The notes below the pieces were generated by a model. The model made no database searches and was not told the DNA's origin. It worked only from the letters and a program-made list of their open reading frames with translations. This document shows positions 34,770 to 46,440 of a stretch of 64,000 nucleotides of DNA, piece by piece. Where the stretch lies: assembly GCA_021186555.1 (NCBI GenBank), contig JAJKFL010000005.1, forward strand, positions 6,651,678 through 6,715,677, in the 5' to 3' direction. The position numbers were made by a program, and so were the translations under genes. The DNA is from Reticulitermes speratus (taxonomy: Eukaryota; Arthropoda; Insecta; Blattodea; Rhinotermitidae). How positions within the stretch are numbered: position 1 is the first letter of the stretch; every line of letters begins with the position of its first letter.

Positions 34770-37265
34770 CTAAAAATAGAAAGAATTTCAGTTGATGAAA
34801 CTGTGATCAAAACATATTTGTCTTCTAACTTGTATGGTACTGGCAAACCTACCTATTTTGCATTTCAGAATGAATGTCTAGATTGGCAGTCATTGTATCA
34901 ATTATCTATTCCTACTTTTATGCTGGAAAATATTACAAAAGAATAACACTAAATGTTTTATGATAGCAGAAGTACAGAACTCCCTCATTATACTGTGGGG
35001 TTCAGGAATGGTGGTACATATGTGCAACTGACTAAAATGGTTTAAACAAATTATATCTTGATATGGTCAATTCAGAATTAAAAATAAGCTAAAGAGCTTC
35101 TGGGCTGTTACTTAGAGTGTTCTCAATAGTAGTCGAATTTTTATTTCTGTTTTTTGCACACAGGGTTGTCATGTAAGTACCAGAGCAATTTTTCTATAAG
35201 AATGTAGAGTAAAAGATCCATAGTTACCTATTTAATCAAAAGTTTTGAATTTTCTTTAATAACAAAACATTTCTTGTGAACTAATGTAACAGCCTCTCGA
35301 CTGTCACCATGTAAAAGCCCCATAATGCATACAGCAGAAGATTATAAACAGATGCATAATGCCAATTATTTGGACTAACAGTGTTTGAAAAAGTAGCTTC
35401 AGGTATAGTGCCTCCACCAACTTACAGCACATTAAAATGGTGTCTGCAGAAATGGCACAGCATTCAGCCCTTAACAAAATGTATGGCAGTTATTTTTAAA
35501 AAATGTGGGTCACACAATAAATGAAATAACTATGTATTTCTGCTATATAATGAGGGAGCACTGTTCCAATTTATTACTAGAAATTATGTGTAAGATTTAA
35601 TTTTATGTATGGATTTTTGAAGGTACAGTAAGACTATTTACAGCATCTTAAATCCTTCAGTGGCACACCCAAGAAAAGGGAGACCTATGTGACCACAAAC
35701 TGGTTTTCTTATTAACCGCTGATTTCTCCACTGTGGAGACTACAGTGTCTAAACAGACTGTACCACTGAGTATCCTCCTTACCACCGCAATTTTCTGGGT
35801 ATACCACTGAGTCCATAGTTGCAGCGTCGTAATGTAGCCAAGACTACAGAATATAACCCATGTTAAGTAGTGTTATGTAAATGTTACGATTCAGTACAAG
35901 CAACATAAGAAATGAAGTACCCAGGTACTCATATATGCCATACAACCAATAAGCACCAACTGAAAGGTCTGGTGTTAAAAGACCATACTTTTTCATTTGA
36001 TTTACTGGGGACGATGTGCTAGCATATCTCATCACAGAACTTTCAATATCACTGGTCAATTTTTGTACACCAATGGAATACGAACTATGAATATAAACAA
36101 CTTCCTCAAAGGGAATAATTCTGAGGAATGAAAAATGAGTGAAAATCAAGGTACTGTATATTCCCATTTTACACATCCTTGTGAAAAAAAAAAAATCTGC
36201 AATAAAAATGCAATGTATTTTGTGCAACTTCACAGGTTATGAAAGTAACCACTAACTGAAAATCATATTTAACATTAAATTTAACATCTAAAATTGTAAA
36301 AGATGAGGATTTTTACGTGTTTCGATGATCACACGACTAATTCCCATCTGTTTTCTTCATTCAAACTTGTCATGGATAATGATTTTGTATAATCAAATTT
36401 CTCACAAAATATCATAACAGTTTATAGACAACTGGTACATTACATAATGGTGTGATTGTTTACAGTTAGTTCTGCCAATATTTCCAGTCTTCTAACCAGA
36501 CCCTTCAATAAACATACACAAATACTCACAAGAGCAGAAACACAAACAAAAATAAAGCAACTCCTACAAATCTCCACAAGCCATATTAGGAACTATTGCC
36601 CAGAAAATACTATGCTTCCAAATATTAGGTGTTATTTTTAAATGATGGTTAGTTGTTAATATGCAGTTACAATTAACTGACATACAAGAAGAACCTCATG
36701 ACACTACAATCACAAGCAGCTCAGCGAATAGCAGAACCCAGTCCCTGAAAATAGGAAGGACGTCGTGCTGGAAACACAGAGAGAAAAACAGAAAGCATTA
36801 GACAGAATTAAGGCCATGTTTAGCTGTCACACAGAATTTATCTCAGGAACATAACAATATTTCATTATTATATTTAAAGTATATATAATTCAATTTGTTA
36901 TTTTTTTGTACTAGCCTGAAGTATGAAATAAGTCATATCCCTACCCCCAGCTGTATCAAATGTTTACACTGTTACTGTTCTCTCAAGTATTAACAAAATT
37001 TTGCTGTTTTTGTTGCAACGAAAAAAGTTAACTGCTTATAGTTTTATTCTTAAAACTGTGCTTCAGAATGTATACCTTCACATGAATGCAATAGGCTCCT
37101 GATTACCCTCAACAAGACACACGATATTCACAGACAGCCCTACCTCAATTTCTAATCTGCCTCTTAATAAATTTTGGTCTCTACTGCTGCCATACTATGT
37201 ATGACCATGATAACTGCAACTGCAAGAAACTAAAGTCTTAAGTTCAGTAAAACTTCCTTCAGCTA
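34770..37265. other. Intron, no recognised feature
   Basis: AT-rich intron. A good-looking acceptor at 36.74 kb (CCTATTTTCAG followed by GGACTGGGT) is not followed by an open glycine pattern. No repeats with clear ends. Confidence 0.5.
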
Positions 37266-37267
37266 TC

Positions 37268-37395
37268 AGCAGCATCAATGAACCAACTTTTCGAGAACAC
37301 AGATGGTTCTTGAAATGTTAGTTTACTCACCATTCAACCACCTGATGTGGCTGCTAGCCTGAGAAAGTTTTATTGAATTCAGTTGCTATATAAAG
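37268..37395 (+). repeat. Dispersed repeat, copy 2
   Basis: It matches the 33.7 to 33.85 kb copy in TGGTTCTTGAAATGTTAG, ACCTGATGTGGCTGCTAG and GAGAAAGTTTTATTGAATTC. Confidence 0.5.
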
Positions 37396-37821
37396 AGTTA
37401 AGCACTGTATATTTTTCAGACACAACCATTTGTATTTACATGCCTGTAGCATCATTAAGGTACACTCGAATTAATCCACAGAACCTCAAGAATTAAATTT
37501 TTGATACTGTGCTACTAACTGAGAAGAACATCTGTGTTAGGTCTATCTGTTGTATCAAGTCCAGTCTAGTGTTTTGGACTGCAGGAAACACAGATGCTTA
37601 TGTACAATTTCCCCAAGAGTATAATCTCGTACAGTCAAAGGTTCGATGTACTAAACTCATGTGGCAGCCACTTCACAGTTCAATAAAATTTTCATTGCCC
37701 AACCATGTAGATGTATCATTTCTTAAACATATATAGTAACTGTATTACTCTAACTGTTATGTACAAATAATATACATTGTAAAAGCATGTAAGATGCTTG
37801 ATACTATAAAATGAAACCAAC

Positions 37822-37857
37822 CGGAAAGCCCGGGTAGCCCCGCAGTCCACCCAGTCC
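37822..37857 (-). CDS. Collagen-domain gene, 36-bp cassette exon
   Basis: It encodes GLGGLRGYPGFP between a TTCCAG acceptor and a CCG|GTTGGT donor, phase 0. The donor is weaker than the others, so this cassette is a candidate for optional use. Confidence 0.88.
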
Positions 37858-39122
37858 CTGGAACAGAAGAATCGATTTACACTCACCAAAAGTAGGGCCT
37901 ACTTTCCAGGCATTTAAACGAAATCAGTTATATAATGAAGCTGCAGTTATTAAGCATTAGACATGCATTTAAATTCCAAACTGATAATGGTGTGTTACAT
38001 GTGTTACAGATGCTATGCAAACATTAATTTATTATTTATTTCTGGCAGCCATTGTTATTCTTAAATTCTTTATTCCAGTTACAGCACTGGAGCAAGAACT
38101 AGTAAGGACAACTTTAGGCAACCTTTAGCTGTGAATTAGTGTTCAATTAAGAGAGATGTGATGTAAAGAGATAACGTTCAAATAGTAATATTATTTAATA
38201 CTGCATGATTTAATATTATTAGCAGGTGGCACAACATATATTTTACACCAATACTGCTATACTGATCCGATAACTACAGAAAGTAACGAAATGGAGAGAA
38301 ATACATAATGTAAATTTCAACATGTTTGTTAAGTGACATGATGCACACCATTCATGGTCACTATGCCTTGACACACAATTCAAACCACGAATTTATGTAC
38401 AAGAGAACTCAATAAACTGAAACAAACAAAAAGTGTGTGATTGTTTGTTTCAGTGTTCTCAATACTGTGATTTTAAGAGCACCTAAACTTGAAATTTATT
38501 ACATGATAAGTTGCAACATAAAAATATAATTGAGCTTCATTAAAAAATCTGTACACAGCCCAGGAAAAGTCGATTTTTAACAAATCCAACAAATCCACTT
38601 GGATTACAGCTTTTCATTTGGTCAGTACTAATTAATATGTAACACCACATAATGTTACCATTTTTATCCAAAGTGAATTCGTATTAGTTTGATATCTGCG
38701 ATAACAGCTCTGAATTTTATACTAGTCTGGAGAAAAAATTTCATACGTGCAGTAAATTATTAAATTATTAAAAATAATAAAGGTAAGTAGCATACAGTGG
38801 AGGGAAACAGAACATTTCATTCAATTTATTGGGTATCAATTTTCTGGAGAAAACCGGGAATATTTATAAGGTAATATTTATAAATCTTCTCATGAACAGC
38901 CCAGTTATAATCCTGCTACTGACCAATGAACACTGTTACCAATATATCATCATATTTTGCAAGCGAAGCAATATTCCTTTTAATACAATGGTTCTGATTT
39001 ATATAACATATAAAATGAGGGAGGGAAAATTAAAACACTTCTTTCTTAATTCAGTTTAACTGAACAGCAAAGGCCACTGACTTAATAAAATCTGACATGA
39101 TAAACTGGAAAGATGATCTTAC
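37858..39122. other. Intron, no recognised feature
   Basis: AT-rich, with no repeat ends or exon pattern seen. Confidence 0.5.
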
Positions 39123-39158
39123 CATAATTCCTCTGTCTCCTTTACTTCCTTTTAGTCC
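39123..39158 (-). CDS. Collagen-domain gene, 36-bp cassette exon
   Basis: It encodes GLKGSKGDRGIM between a TTTCCAG acceptor and an ATG|GTAAGA donor, phase 0. The surrounding open frame runs into intron on both sides and should not be taken as a gene. Confidence 0.9.
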
Positions 39159-39913
39159 CTGGAAACACAGCAAACTAATAATAATTATGTGGGAATTTAT
39201 TTGCAGAAGCAATTTAAATACATTAACTGTAGATGATGATGACAAAAATTAATTAGCATCTGAATACAATATTAGTTTGCAGTACAGTCACATATAACTG
39301 CGCCTGTACTACAATAAGCAATGTGTCTAGAAATGCATCAGGTTACTCTTAAAGTAAATATTTATTAAACTTATGTTAAACTTATAAAATATCAGAGCTA
39401 TTTTAATTATGCTTTAATCTTCATGAGTTTTTAACTGAGCTTCAATTTCACACACCCAGTATCAGCTGTTGGCATTAACTGAAGATGGTTATAACAAATT
39501 AAACTAAGTACTTCTGTGTGATAATTTTTACAAATGTTAACTTCCAAAATAATGTACACATTTTACTGTAGTCTTGATTGTACGATTTAAGATTCCTGTA
39601 TTTAGAACTAAATGGTTCAAATTACCAGTAAATGTTGTCATGTTCGGCGTGAACTAATATGCGCAAAACAAATAAACAGGTATCTTCATCACTACAGCAT
39701 CATGACTGCCCAAGGCCCACTCATCTCCGTTGGGTAGTGTCACTCCCATTTGTCTCATGTCTGTACTGGCCTTTATTATTGATCCTCTACATGTGCCCTC
39801 ACAAGAATCAAGCCAAAATTTAATTTGCATTTACATTCTTTAGGCACAGCATAGACTGTCTTATAATAAAGTTTAAAGGTTTACAATTACCCACCTGTAA
39901 AGAAACTAACTGT

Positions 39914-40100
39914 TCAGAAAATCTTTCTAAATGTCCCGTTCTGGGCCACACCTACACATCTAGGACCCATTTTAATATCACCCTTCCATCTACGTTTAGG
40001 TTCCCAAAAAGGTCTTATATTTGAGGTTTCCAGACCAAAGTTATTAAACGATTTTTCATTTTGTTCCATGTCTGAGTTATGACCCACCTGCTCATCCTTC
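39914..40100 (-). mobile_element. LINE C-terminal relic
   Basis: The translation includes PFWEPKRRWKGDIKMGPR, which parallels the PLGRPKRRWEDNIKMDLR stretch at the end of many insect LINE proteins. It is short and broken. Confidence 0.5.
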
Positions 40101-40396
40101 TTAATCAATCACTGTAACAGTATTATGTGTAAGTGTACAATACAAGAACGTAATCACATCAATTTATCCGGCAACGGATTAAATTCCCGTACCTTCTGAT
40201 ACACACCCCTCAACACTTCGTTATCAGACGCCGTCAATCTGTGTTGTTTCCTTGGAATTGGAGTCCAGGTTATACACTCATACTACTACCCCGTTACAAA
40301 CGTTACGAAATGTGTACTGTTTTGAACCATTTCAGAACATGTAGTTCACGTTTTGCATTTTAATACTTAGTCTACATTCTTAAGCTTTTTCACATG

Positions 40397-40528
40397 TTAT
40401 AACTTACTTAGTTGCGGCATCGTTACGTCATAATCGACGAAGAAGCGTAAAATTTGATTAGGTTTGTAAATGGGGCTGAGATCATCGAAACAACGCTCCG
40501 ACAGGAAAACTACTGGAGGAAGACTAAC
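40397..40528 (-). CDS. Possible nested host gene, exon 2 (unknown protein)
   Basis: After an AATATTTCAG acceptor the frame VSLPPVVFLSERCFDDL followed by SPIYKPNQILRFFVDYD runs to a stop at 40397..40399. A GTAAGT at 40407..40402 could instead serve as donor after MPQL. Joined to 40647..40841 through a GTGGGT...TTTCAG intron of 118 bp, it keeps phase 0. The composition is protein-like and not repetitive. I do not recognise a family. Read-through of the intron is also open in one frame back to a stop at 40612..40614, so a retained-intron or frameshift reading is an alternative. Confidence 0.35.
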   Translation of the reverse strand, partial: VSLPPVVFLSERCFDDLSPIYKPNQILRFFVDYDVTMPQLSKL

Positions 40529-40646
40529 CTGAAATATTAATTTGAAAGGCTGCACTGTGGAATAGGACGTGGCTTTGACTGTACCATCACATAATCCTCG
40601 GAATTCGACCCCCTAGTGGTGTATATCTTCGTGGATTCAAACCCAC

Positions 40647-40841
40647 TTGGGAGTGACGTGGTAACGTTGATGTGATTGAGGTTTGAAGTATTTGATTGCA
40701 CAGTGACTCCACAGTCTTAAGACGATCTTCAACTTGATCCAATCTCGTTGAAATTGCTCCCACTGATTTTACTAGAGTATTCAATGAATCTCTTATGAAA
40801 GTATCGAGTTCATCTGTTGATTGAACATCAAGATGGCTCAT
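40647..40841 (-). CDS. Possible nested host gene, exon 1 (coiled-coil-like)
   Basis: The ATG at 40839..40841 opens 65 codons up to the proposed donor. They start MSHLDVQSTDELDTF and continue through SVGAISTRLDQVEDRLKTVE, whose heptad spacing of V, I, L, V, L suggests a short coiled coil. Without splicing the frame stops at 40587. With a C run of four instead of five at 40609..40613 it would instead pass directly into the exon 2 frame. It lies on the collagen strand inside a 6.7-kb collagen intron, so it could be a nested gene, an alternative first exon, or chance. I do not recognise a family. Confidence 0.35.
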
Positions 40842-43271
40842 ACTGAGGTATTAACACGTTTATAGTGTTCAAATGTAAAATTCTATAGTCTGTATAGCTG
40901 TATATTTGTATAATATGACTTATTCCACATCCAGTTGTCACTTCCACACACTTATGGATCCATGGAATGTATGTATGCATGTACTGCTGACTTGCTCAAA
41001 ACACTTCTTGAACTGTGAGGGAGGGAGAGATGATTCAACAGCAGAGAGTATAAAGTAGGGGTAATACAGATCAGACCACACGAACCTTCAGTTAACGGAC
41101 GTGCAAATGGAGTGAGAAGTGTAACAGTCACAGAACAAAGATCTCATGACTAAATGTGTGTTTGTTAGGCCTATCACTTCTTATCTTTCTTCGTTCAAGA
41201 ATTAAACATTCTAGTCCTTTCAGCTTCCGAATTATTCAACAAACATCGTGATCACATGGTTACGCAACTGTCCAGTGCAAGTGCAATAAGTAATGGAAAT
41301 ATCGAGATATTCTTTCTGAGTTTTGGACTCGAACCCGCGATACAGCGTCCATACCGCCTAAAATTTTGCTACCGGAATTGGCTTCGTACACCCATTTCTT
41401 ATCCTACGTGTATTTTATAACAAGAAAATCCGAAAAGACTTCTGTTATGTACTTACTCCACGCAGAAGAGACCTTCTTGAGAAAATAACGTCCTAAGCTA
41501 GTCAAGACATTCCCCCAAATTTTATTAAACCCAATGTTCATCACCGTGTTCACAACAGCCCGTCACTTGTCCCAATCCTCAAATGCAGGCATCCTGTCTA
41601 CGCCCTCCCAAAAAAAGTTCCGTTACAATATTATACTCCATAAACTACGCAACAATGAATCTTACGATAAGACTATGTCTTGTTAGCCTCTCTCTTTCTT
41701 TCTGTGTGTGTTCTTTTTAACGATAATTTCAATTGTGAAGATTGTATACCGTCGATGATTGATATGTGACATATGGGAATCAAGAACTGGTGGACAGTAT
41801 AAGACCAAGTACGACAGAAGACTGTCCCAGTGCCACTTAGTAAATCTCGAGACTGAGCTGGGACAAAACCCTGTCCAGTAGAGTCAAACTGCTGGTCTCG
41901 CGAAGGTAGAGACGGCACTTCGCTGTCCACATCAACAGGGAATTTCGCGTGAAATTTGAGGTTCTAACAGCAGTGAGTATGAAACTACATGGCGTCATAT
42001 CCCAGAAGAGATTTTTCCGATACCAGGAAAATTGTCAGCTGTCGCAGGAACACTTTGCGCCACGGACTTCGAATTTGTTTAGGTTTAAAGTGGCGTGACC
42101 AAGGCCGGTCTTAGGCCGATTTGCCCGAGTTGACGCAATCGGGCCCCGTGTTCAGGAGGAAATTAAATAAATAACATGTTTCACTGAGCGCCTGATGAAA
42201 AGTAAATAAATATTATAAAAATGGACCATTTTAATTTTTCATGCTATCTTCCGTTAATATACCAAAACGTTAGCCCCCTTTTTTTTGCTCTGCACAATAA
42301 ATTTTATGGGCCCGCCACAAGGATCGCAATCGGACACCGCGTTTGCTAAGGCCGGCACTGGGCGTGACAACCCTGATTAACGGATTACAAAACGCGTCAC
42401 TCTACGGCGCAATTTAGTACAATTCTTATCATCGAATAGGCACTGTAACTACGCAGTACACATGATGCACGTGTACACATGGATAGACAAACGTTTGTGT
42501 TTGTTTTGAAACCACCCAACTCCTTTACGTCCCCAACCACACCACAGCAGCACGTGATACAGTGACAAAGCGTTTGGAGGCGCCACAGATGACGCAAACA
42601 CAAGTATCAGAATGCGTTCGTCGTAAAGAAGAGAAACTAGTGCGCTAGACTCTAGAATGCTTACGTTATTAGATACGCCACCCGCAATGCACGACATAAA
42701 GAACACACAGCAATCCAGTTCATGTATGTAAAGTGAAAGGCATAACACGCCAGTGAGGAGTACTGTCTTCTTGGGTGTGTGACCGCGTACTGTGGTAGAA
42801 ATTTACCAGGGTTTTGGAAGAACATGCTGTCTCCATCTTCAGGGCAGACGACGGCAAAAAGTTCCCCGCAAACGCTGATAAATTCCTACCAGACTACACG
42901 GCATTACGTTTCAGGAGACAGTTCTCTTCAAAGTTTTGATTAAAGCAATGTCTTTAAGAATACGATATGGACGTCTCTGACAGAGTGACAGCAATGTGCA
43001 CAGCACAAATTTATAATAGATTTTTCACCCCGTCAGTAGTACTGTAGAAATCTCGTGGAACTACATAAATATATTTGATATCAAGGTATGAAAAAAGTTT
43101 TTTTTTTGTGAGCAGAAATCACATTTTATAGCATTCTTGACATTTTAAGTACACTGTAACTGATTTATCGTATTCATGTTTTGGTCTTCGTTATGAAGCT
43201 GAAAACCTAAAAACTCATATTAGGGTATTGAATTTTTTTAAACTTTTATTTGGGTGTTTCAGTCTATACAC
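40842..43271. other. Intron with faint repeat traces
   Basis: A T-arm-like stretch on the minus strand (GCGGGTTCGAGTCCAAAAC, near 41.32 kb) suggests an old SINE. At 42.09 to 42.36 kb AAGGCCGGTCTTAGGCCGAT and TTGCTAAGGCCGGCACTG bracket a probable repeat. A stretch at 42.82 to 42.9 kb is a decayed relative of the hammerhead-like family. No gene is supported. Confidence 0.4.
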
Positions 43272-43282
43272 AACGCTATGTT

Positions 43283-45046
43283 CGGGCCGGGATAGCTCAG
43301 TCGGTATAGCGACTCGCTACGGGCTGGATGGTCCGGGGATCGAATTGCCGATCCCAGTGGCCGCGCGGTCTAAGGCGTGGGTCTTCGGCCGCTCGCTTAC
43401 TAGGATCGTGGGTTCGAATCCCACCGGGGGCATGGATGTTTGTGTTGTGTTTGTCGTAAGGACGGTAGCATGGAACATAAAGTGACATGAAGGACGAAAG
43501 GATTTAAACAGTTCAAAAATGGATCAAAGGGGAAAAACCCCGGACAGTCAAAATAAAAAAAAAATCCCACCGGGGGCATGGATGTTTGTGTTTGTTGTAG
43601 GACAGTAGTATGGAACATAAGTGGCATGAAGGACAAAAAGGATTAAACAGTACAAAAATGGATCAAAGGGGAAAAACCCCGGAAAAAATTTAAAAAAAAT
43701 CCCACCGGGGGCATGGATGTTTGTGTTGTGTTTGTCGTAAGGACGGTAGCATGGAACATAAAGTGACATGAAGGACGAAAGGATTTAAACAGTTCAAAAA
43801 TGGATCAAAGGGGAAAAACCCCGGACAGGCAAAAAAAAAAAAAAAAATCCCACCGGGGGCATGGATGTTTGTGTTTGTTGTAGGACAGTAGTATGGAACA
43901 TAAGTGGCATGAAGGACAAAAAGGATTAAACAGTACAAAAATGGATCAAAGGGGAAAAACCCCGGAAAAGAAAAAAAATCCCACCGGGGGCATGGATGTT
44001 TGTGTTTGTTGTAGGACAGTAGTATGGAACATAAGTGGCATGAAGGACAAAAAGGATTAAACAGTACAAAAATGGATCAAAGGGGAAAAACCCCGGACAG
44101 GCAAAAAAAAAAAAAAAAATCCCACCGGGGCATGGATGTTTGTGTTTGTTGTAGGACAGTAGTATGGAACATAAGTGGCATGAAGGACAAAAAGGATTAA
44201 ACAGTACAAAAATGGATCAAAGGGGAAAAACCCCGGACAGGCAAAAAAAAAAAAAAAAATCCCACCGGGGGCATGGATGTTTGTGTTTGTTGTAGGACAG
44301 TAGTATGGAACATAAGTGGCATGAAGGACAAAAAGGATTAAACAGTACAAAAATGGATCAAAGGGGAAAAACCCCGGAAAAGAAAAAAAATCCCACCGGG
44401 GGCATGGATGTTTGTGTTTGTTGTAGGACAGTAGTATGGAACATAAGTGGCATGAAGGACAAAAAGGATTAAACAGTACAAAAATGGATCAAAGGGGAAA
44501 AACCCCGGAAAAAATAAAAAAAAAATCCCACCGGGGGCATGGATGTTTATGTTGTGTTTGTTGTAAGGACGGTAGTACGGAACGTAAAGTGACATGAAGG
44601 ATGAAAGGATTTAAACAGTACAAAAATGGATCAAAGGGGAAAAACCCCGGAAAAAATAAAAAAAAAATCCCACCGGGGGCATGGATGTTTGTGTTGTGTT
44701 TGTTGTAAGGACGGTAGCATGGAACGTAAAAGTGACATGAAGGATGTAAGGATTTAAACAGTACAAAAATGGATCAAAGGGGAAAAACCCCGGACAGGCA
44801 AAAAAAAAATAACGGTGAGGGCGAGATTTTCCACACCCGTCCAGACCGGCTCTGGGGCCCACCCAGCCTCCTATACAATGGGTACCGGGTCATTCCCGGG
44901 GGTAAAGCGGCCGGGGCGTGGCGTTGACCACCCACCTCCAACCAGCGCCAGGCTAAAGAAAGAGTAGAGCTATACCTCTACTCACCCTCTGTGTCTTCAC
45001 GGCCTGTTTCAGAGTGAACTTCGCCTTTACCTTACTTTTCTTACAT
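43283..45046 (+). mobile_element. Composite SINE: family A split by family B with tandem bodies
   Basis: A perfect 11-bp target duplication AACGCTATGTT (43272..43282 and 45047..45057) bounds the whole. The family A tRNA-like head (43284..43346) stops inside its B box at GGGGATCGAAT. A family B head follows at once (GCCGATCCCAGTGGCC), then ten family B bodies in tandem, then the rest of family A from about 44812 (GAGGGCGAGATTTTCC to the CCTTTACCTTAC end). So the A element came first, or arrived already joined, and the B array grew inside it. Confidence 0.85.
43424..44810 (+). repeat. Tandem array of ten SINE family B bodies, about 137-bp units
   Basis: Units start near 43424, 43564, 43700, 43849, 43979, 44121, 44260, 44389, 44526 and 44669. 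Each begins TCCCACCGGGGGCATGGATG, the 3' half of the tRNA-like T-arm, and ends CCCCGGA plus an A-rich tail. Two sequence versions occur: one with GTCGTAAGGACGGTAGCATG, one with TTGTAGGACAGTAGTATGG, in the order long, short, long, five short, two long-like. Only the first unit has a tRNA-like head. Many overlapping open frames on the minus strand come from the repeat. Confidence 0.9.
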
Positions 45047-45394
45047 AACGCTATGTTTTATTGCAGTTTAAAATGAACAGATCTGTACCTAAGTTCTGTC
45101 ATAAATGAAGTCATGCTCGTCACGTTAGTGGCATGCATTCGTCTTCTTGCAAATTATGAGAAACACACGTCATAGTCCCTCCGACATAAAAATGTCATGA
45201 CAAGTATGTTTGTTTGGGGGTGTGTTAAGTCTGAAGGGTCCCGCCCCACTCAGTCAGCTATCATTACGTCCTCTCCTAAATGCAAAATTTATCATATAAG
45301 GGGAGTGATTAGTGGCCCATCCTATCCAACCCCCTCGCTGTACCACAACACTTTACATAGCTCAGTCACCACAGTGAGTAAAATACGGGCTGGA

Positions 45395-45620
45395 CGACAG
45401 ACGAATCAGGTCTCGATTTATACAGGGAAAGAAACTTTACTCTCCTTCAGTGTCCAGAATGTTTTTTGGGCCCATATAGTCTCCTTTCCAGCGATTACTG
45501 CAGGGTCCTTCACTGGGGTTAAAATCGGACGGGTCGTCAGGCTGACCACTCATCACAATATTTTGCCGAAGTTAAACTGTACCTCTATTCTCCCACCACC
45601 TTCGTGGTTTCGTGCTTAAT
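45395..45620 (+). repeat. Old SINE family A copy
   Basis: It keeps the order of family A blocks (CGGGCTGGACGAC, GGGCCCATATAGTCTCC, TGACCACTCATC, CTGTACCTCTATTCTCCC) with heavy divergence. Confidence 0.5.
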
Positions 45621-45840
45621 TAAGCACAAATATAATTAAACTGTTAATTTATTTTTACTGCTAAATTAATATAGCACGTAATATTTGGAAGCCAACTTAG
45701 AAATTATGACAAGCAATTATGTTCAAACTTGGGCATGTCACTATCACACTATCACACAAAACTAGTTACTTTACTAAAAACTTATTTGTAGACTAAGTGT
45801 TTTAAGACTTTAGGGATAATTAGGATGTAAAATAAAATAC

Positions 45841-45876
45841 CGGAAAACCGTTCTTCCCCGGTGGACCAATGGGACC
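45841..45876 (-). CDS. Collagen-domain gene, 36-bp cassette exon
   Basis: It encodes GPIGPPGKNGFP between a strong CTCTTTTTCAG acceptor and a CCG|GTATTT donor, phase 0. A 152-bp intron separates it from the upstream exon, while the intron downstream is 6.7 kb. Confidence 0.9.
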
Positions 45877-46028
45877 CTGAAAAAGAGGGAAAAAAACAAA
45901 ACTCAGTAATGGCCAACAGAAATAATCGTTCCTTAACTTTCGTTTATGTGGTTTTGTTGCGAAATGATAATTTCAAACAAAACAAAACGTCCAATCGGGT
46001 CAATTCAGGGGTAACTTCTCGTTCTTAC

Positions 46029-46098
46029 CACTGTTCCTGGTTCCCCTGCGTCTCCTTTCTTCCCCTTTTTGCTCTTTTGCCTGGTGGACCAGGCGGAC
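46029..46098 (-). CDS. Collagen-domain gene, most upstream exon seen, one base short
   Basis: A TTACAG acceptor precedes GT completing a Gly codon, so the previous, unseen exon ends in phase 1. The frame starts PPGPPGKRAKR and then loses its glycine pattern. One extra G at plus position 46072 would give GKRGKKGKKGDAGEPGTV and a 71-bp exon in phase with the next one. The donor is GTG|GTAAGA. The lysine-rich triplets at the start of a helix are typical of collagens with basic, heparin-binding or cleavage segments. A homopolymer sequencing error is likely. Confidence 0.82.
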
Positions 46099-46440
46099 CT
46101 GTAACAAGCAGAACCTCTGTTATAACAAACGCTGCAACCTCACCGTATTAAGCGAGCAAAATACACATTTAATATTATAACTGATTTGAAACCAGTTCAC
46201 TACCTACAAAATCAATTTGGGACAAACCAATTTATCCCACTCTCCTACGTGTTTAGGCCCTGCAGGGCCGTCATTATGGAAAATAAATTAATATGGCTGT
46301 AAATTACAGAATCATACAAAATTTACATCCCTAAGTCAGCTAACTTGCTACACACTATTCAGAAAACTTGTTAAGGTCCATGTCTTTATCCATAATGGCA
46401 GTATCCCTGTCTCAATAATATAATCAGGACAAGGTACAAA

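Noticed and set aside
36700-36760. Collagen exon at 36.74 kb
   Set aside because: A good CCTATTTTCAG acceptor is followed by GGACTGGGT as in the 37.8-kb exon, but the frame stops after seven codons with no glycine pattern.
43284-43430. Two tandem tRNA genes
   Set aside because: Both tRNA-like stretches are SINE heads (families A and B). The first is cut in its B box and the second leads into the SINE body.
43424-44810. CRISPR-like array
   Set aside because: Units have no spacers of constant length. They are SINE bodies with poly-A ends, in an animal genome.
43297-44862. Family of small proteins with NTNIHAPGGI on the minus strand
   Set aside because: These are translations of the tandem SINE bodies and include the tRNA-like head.
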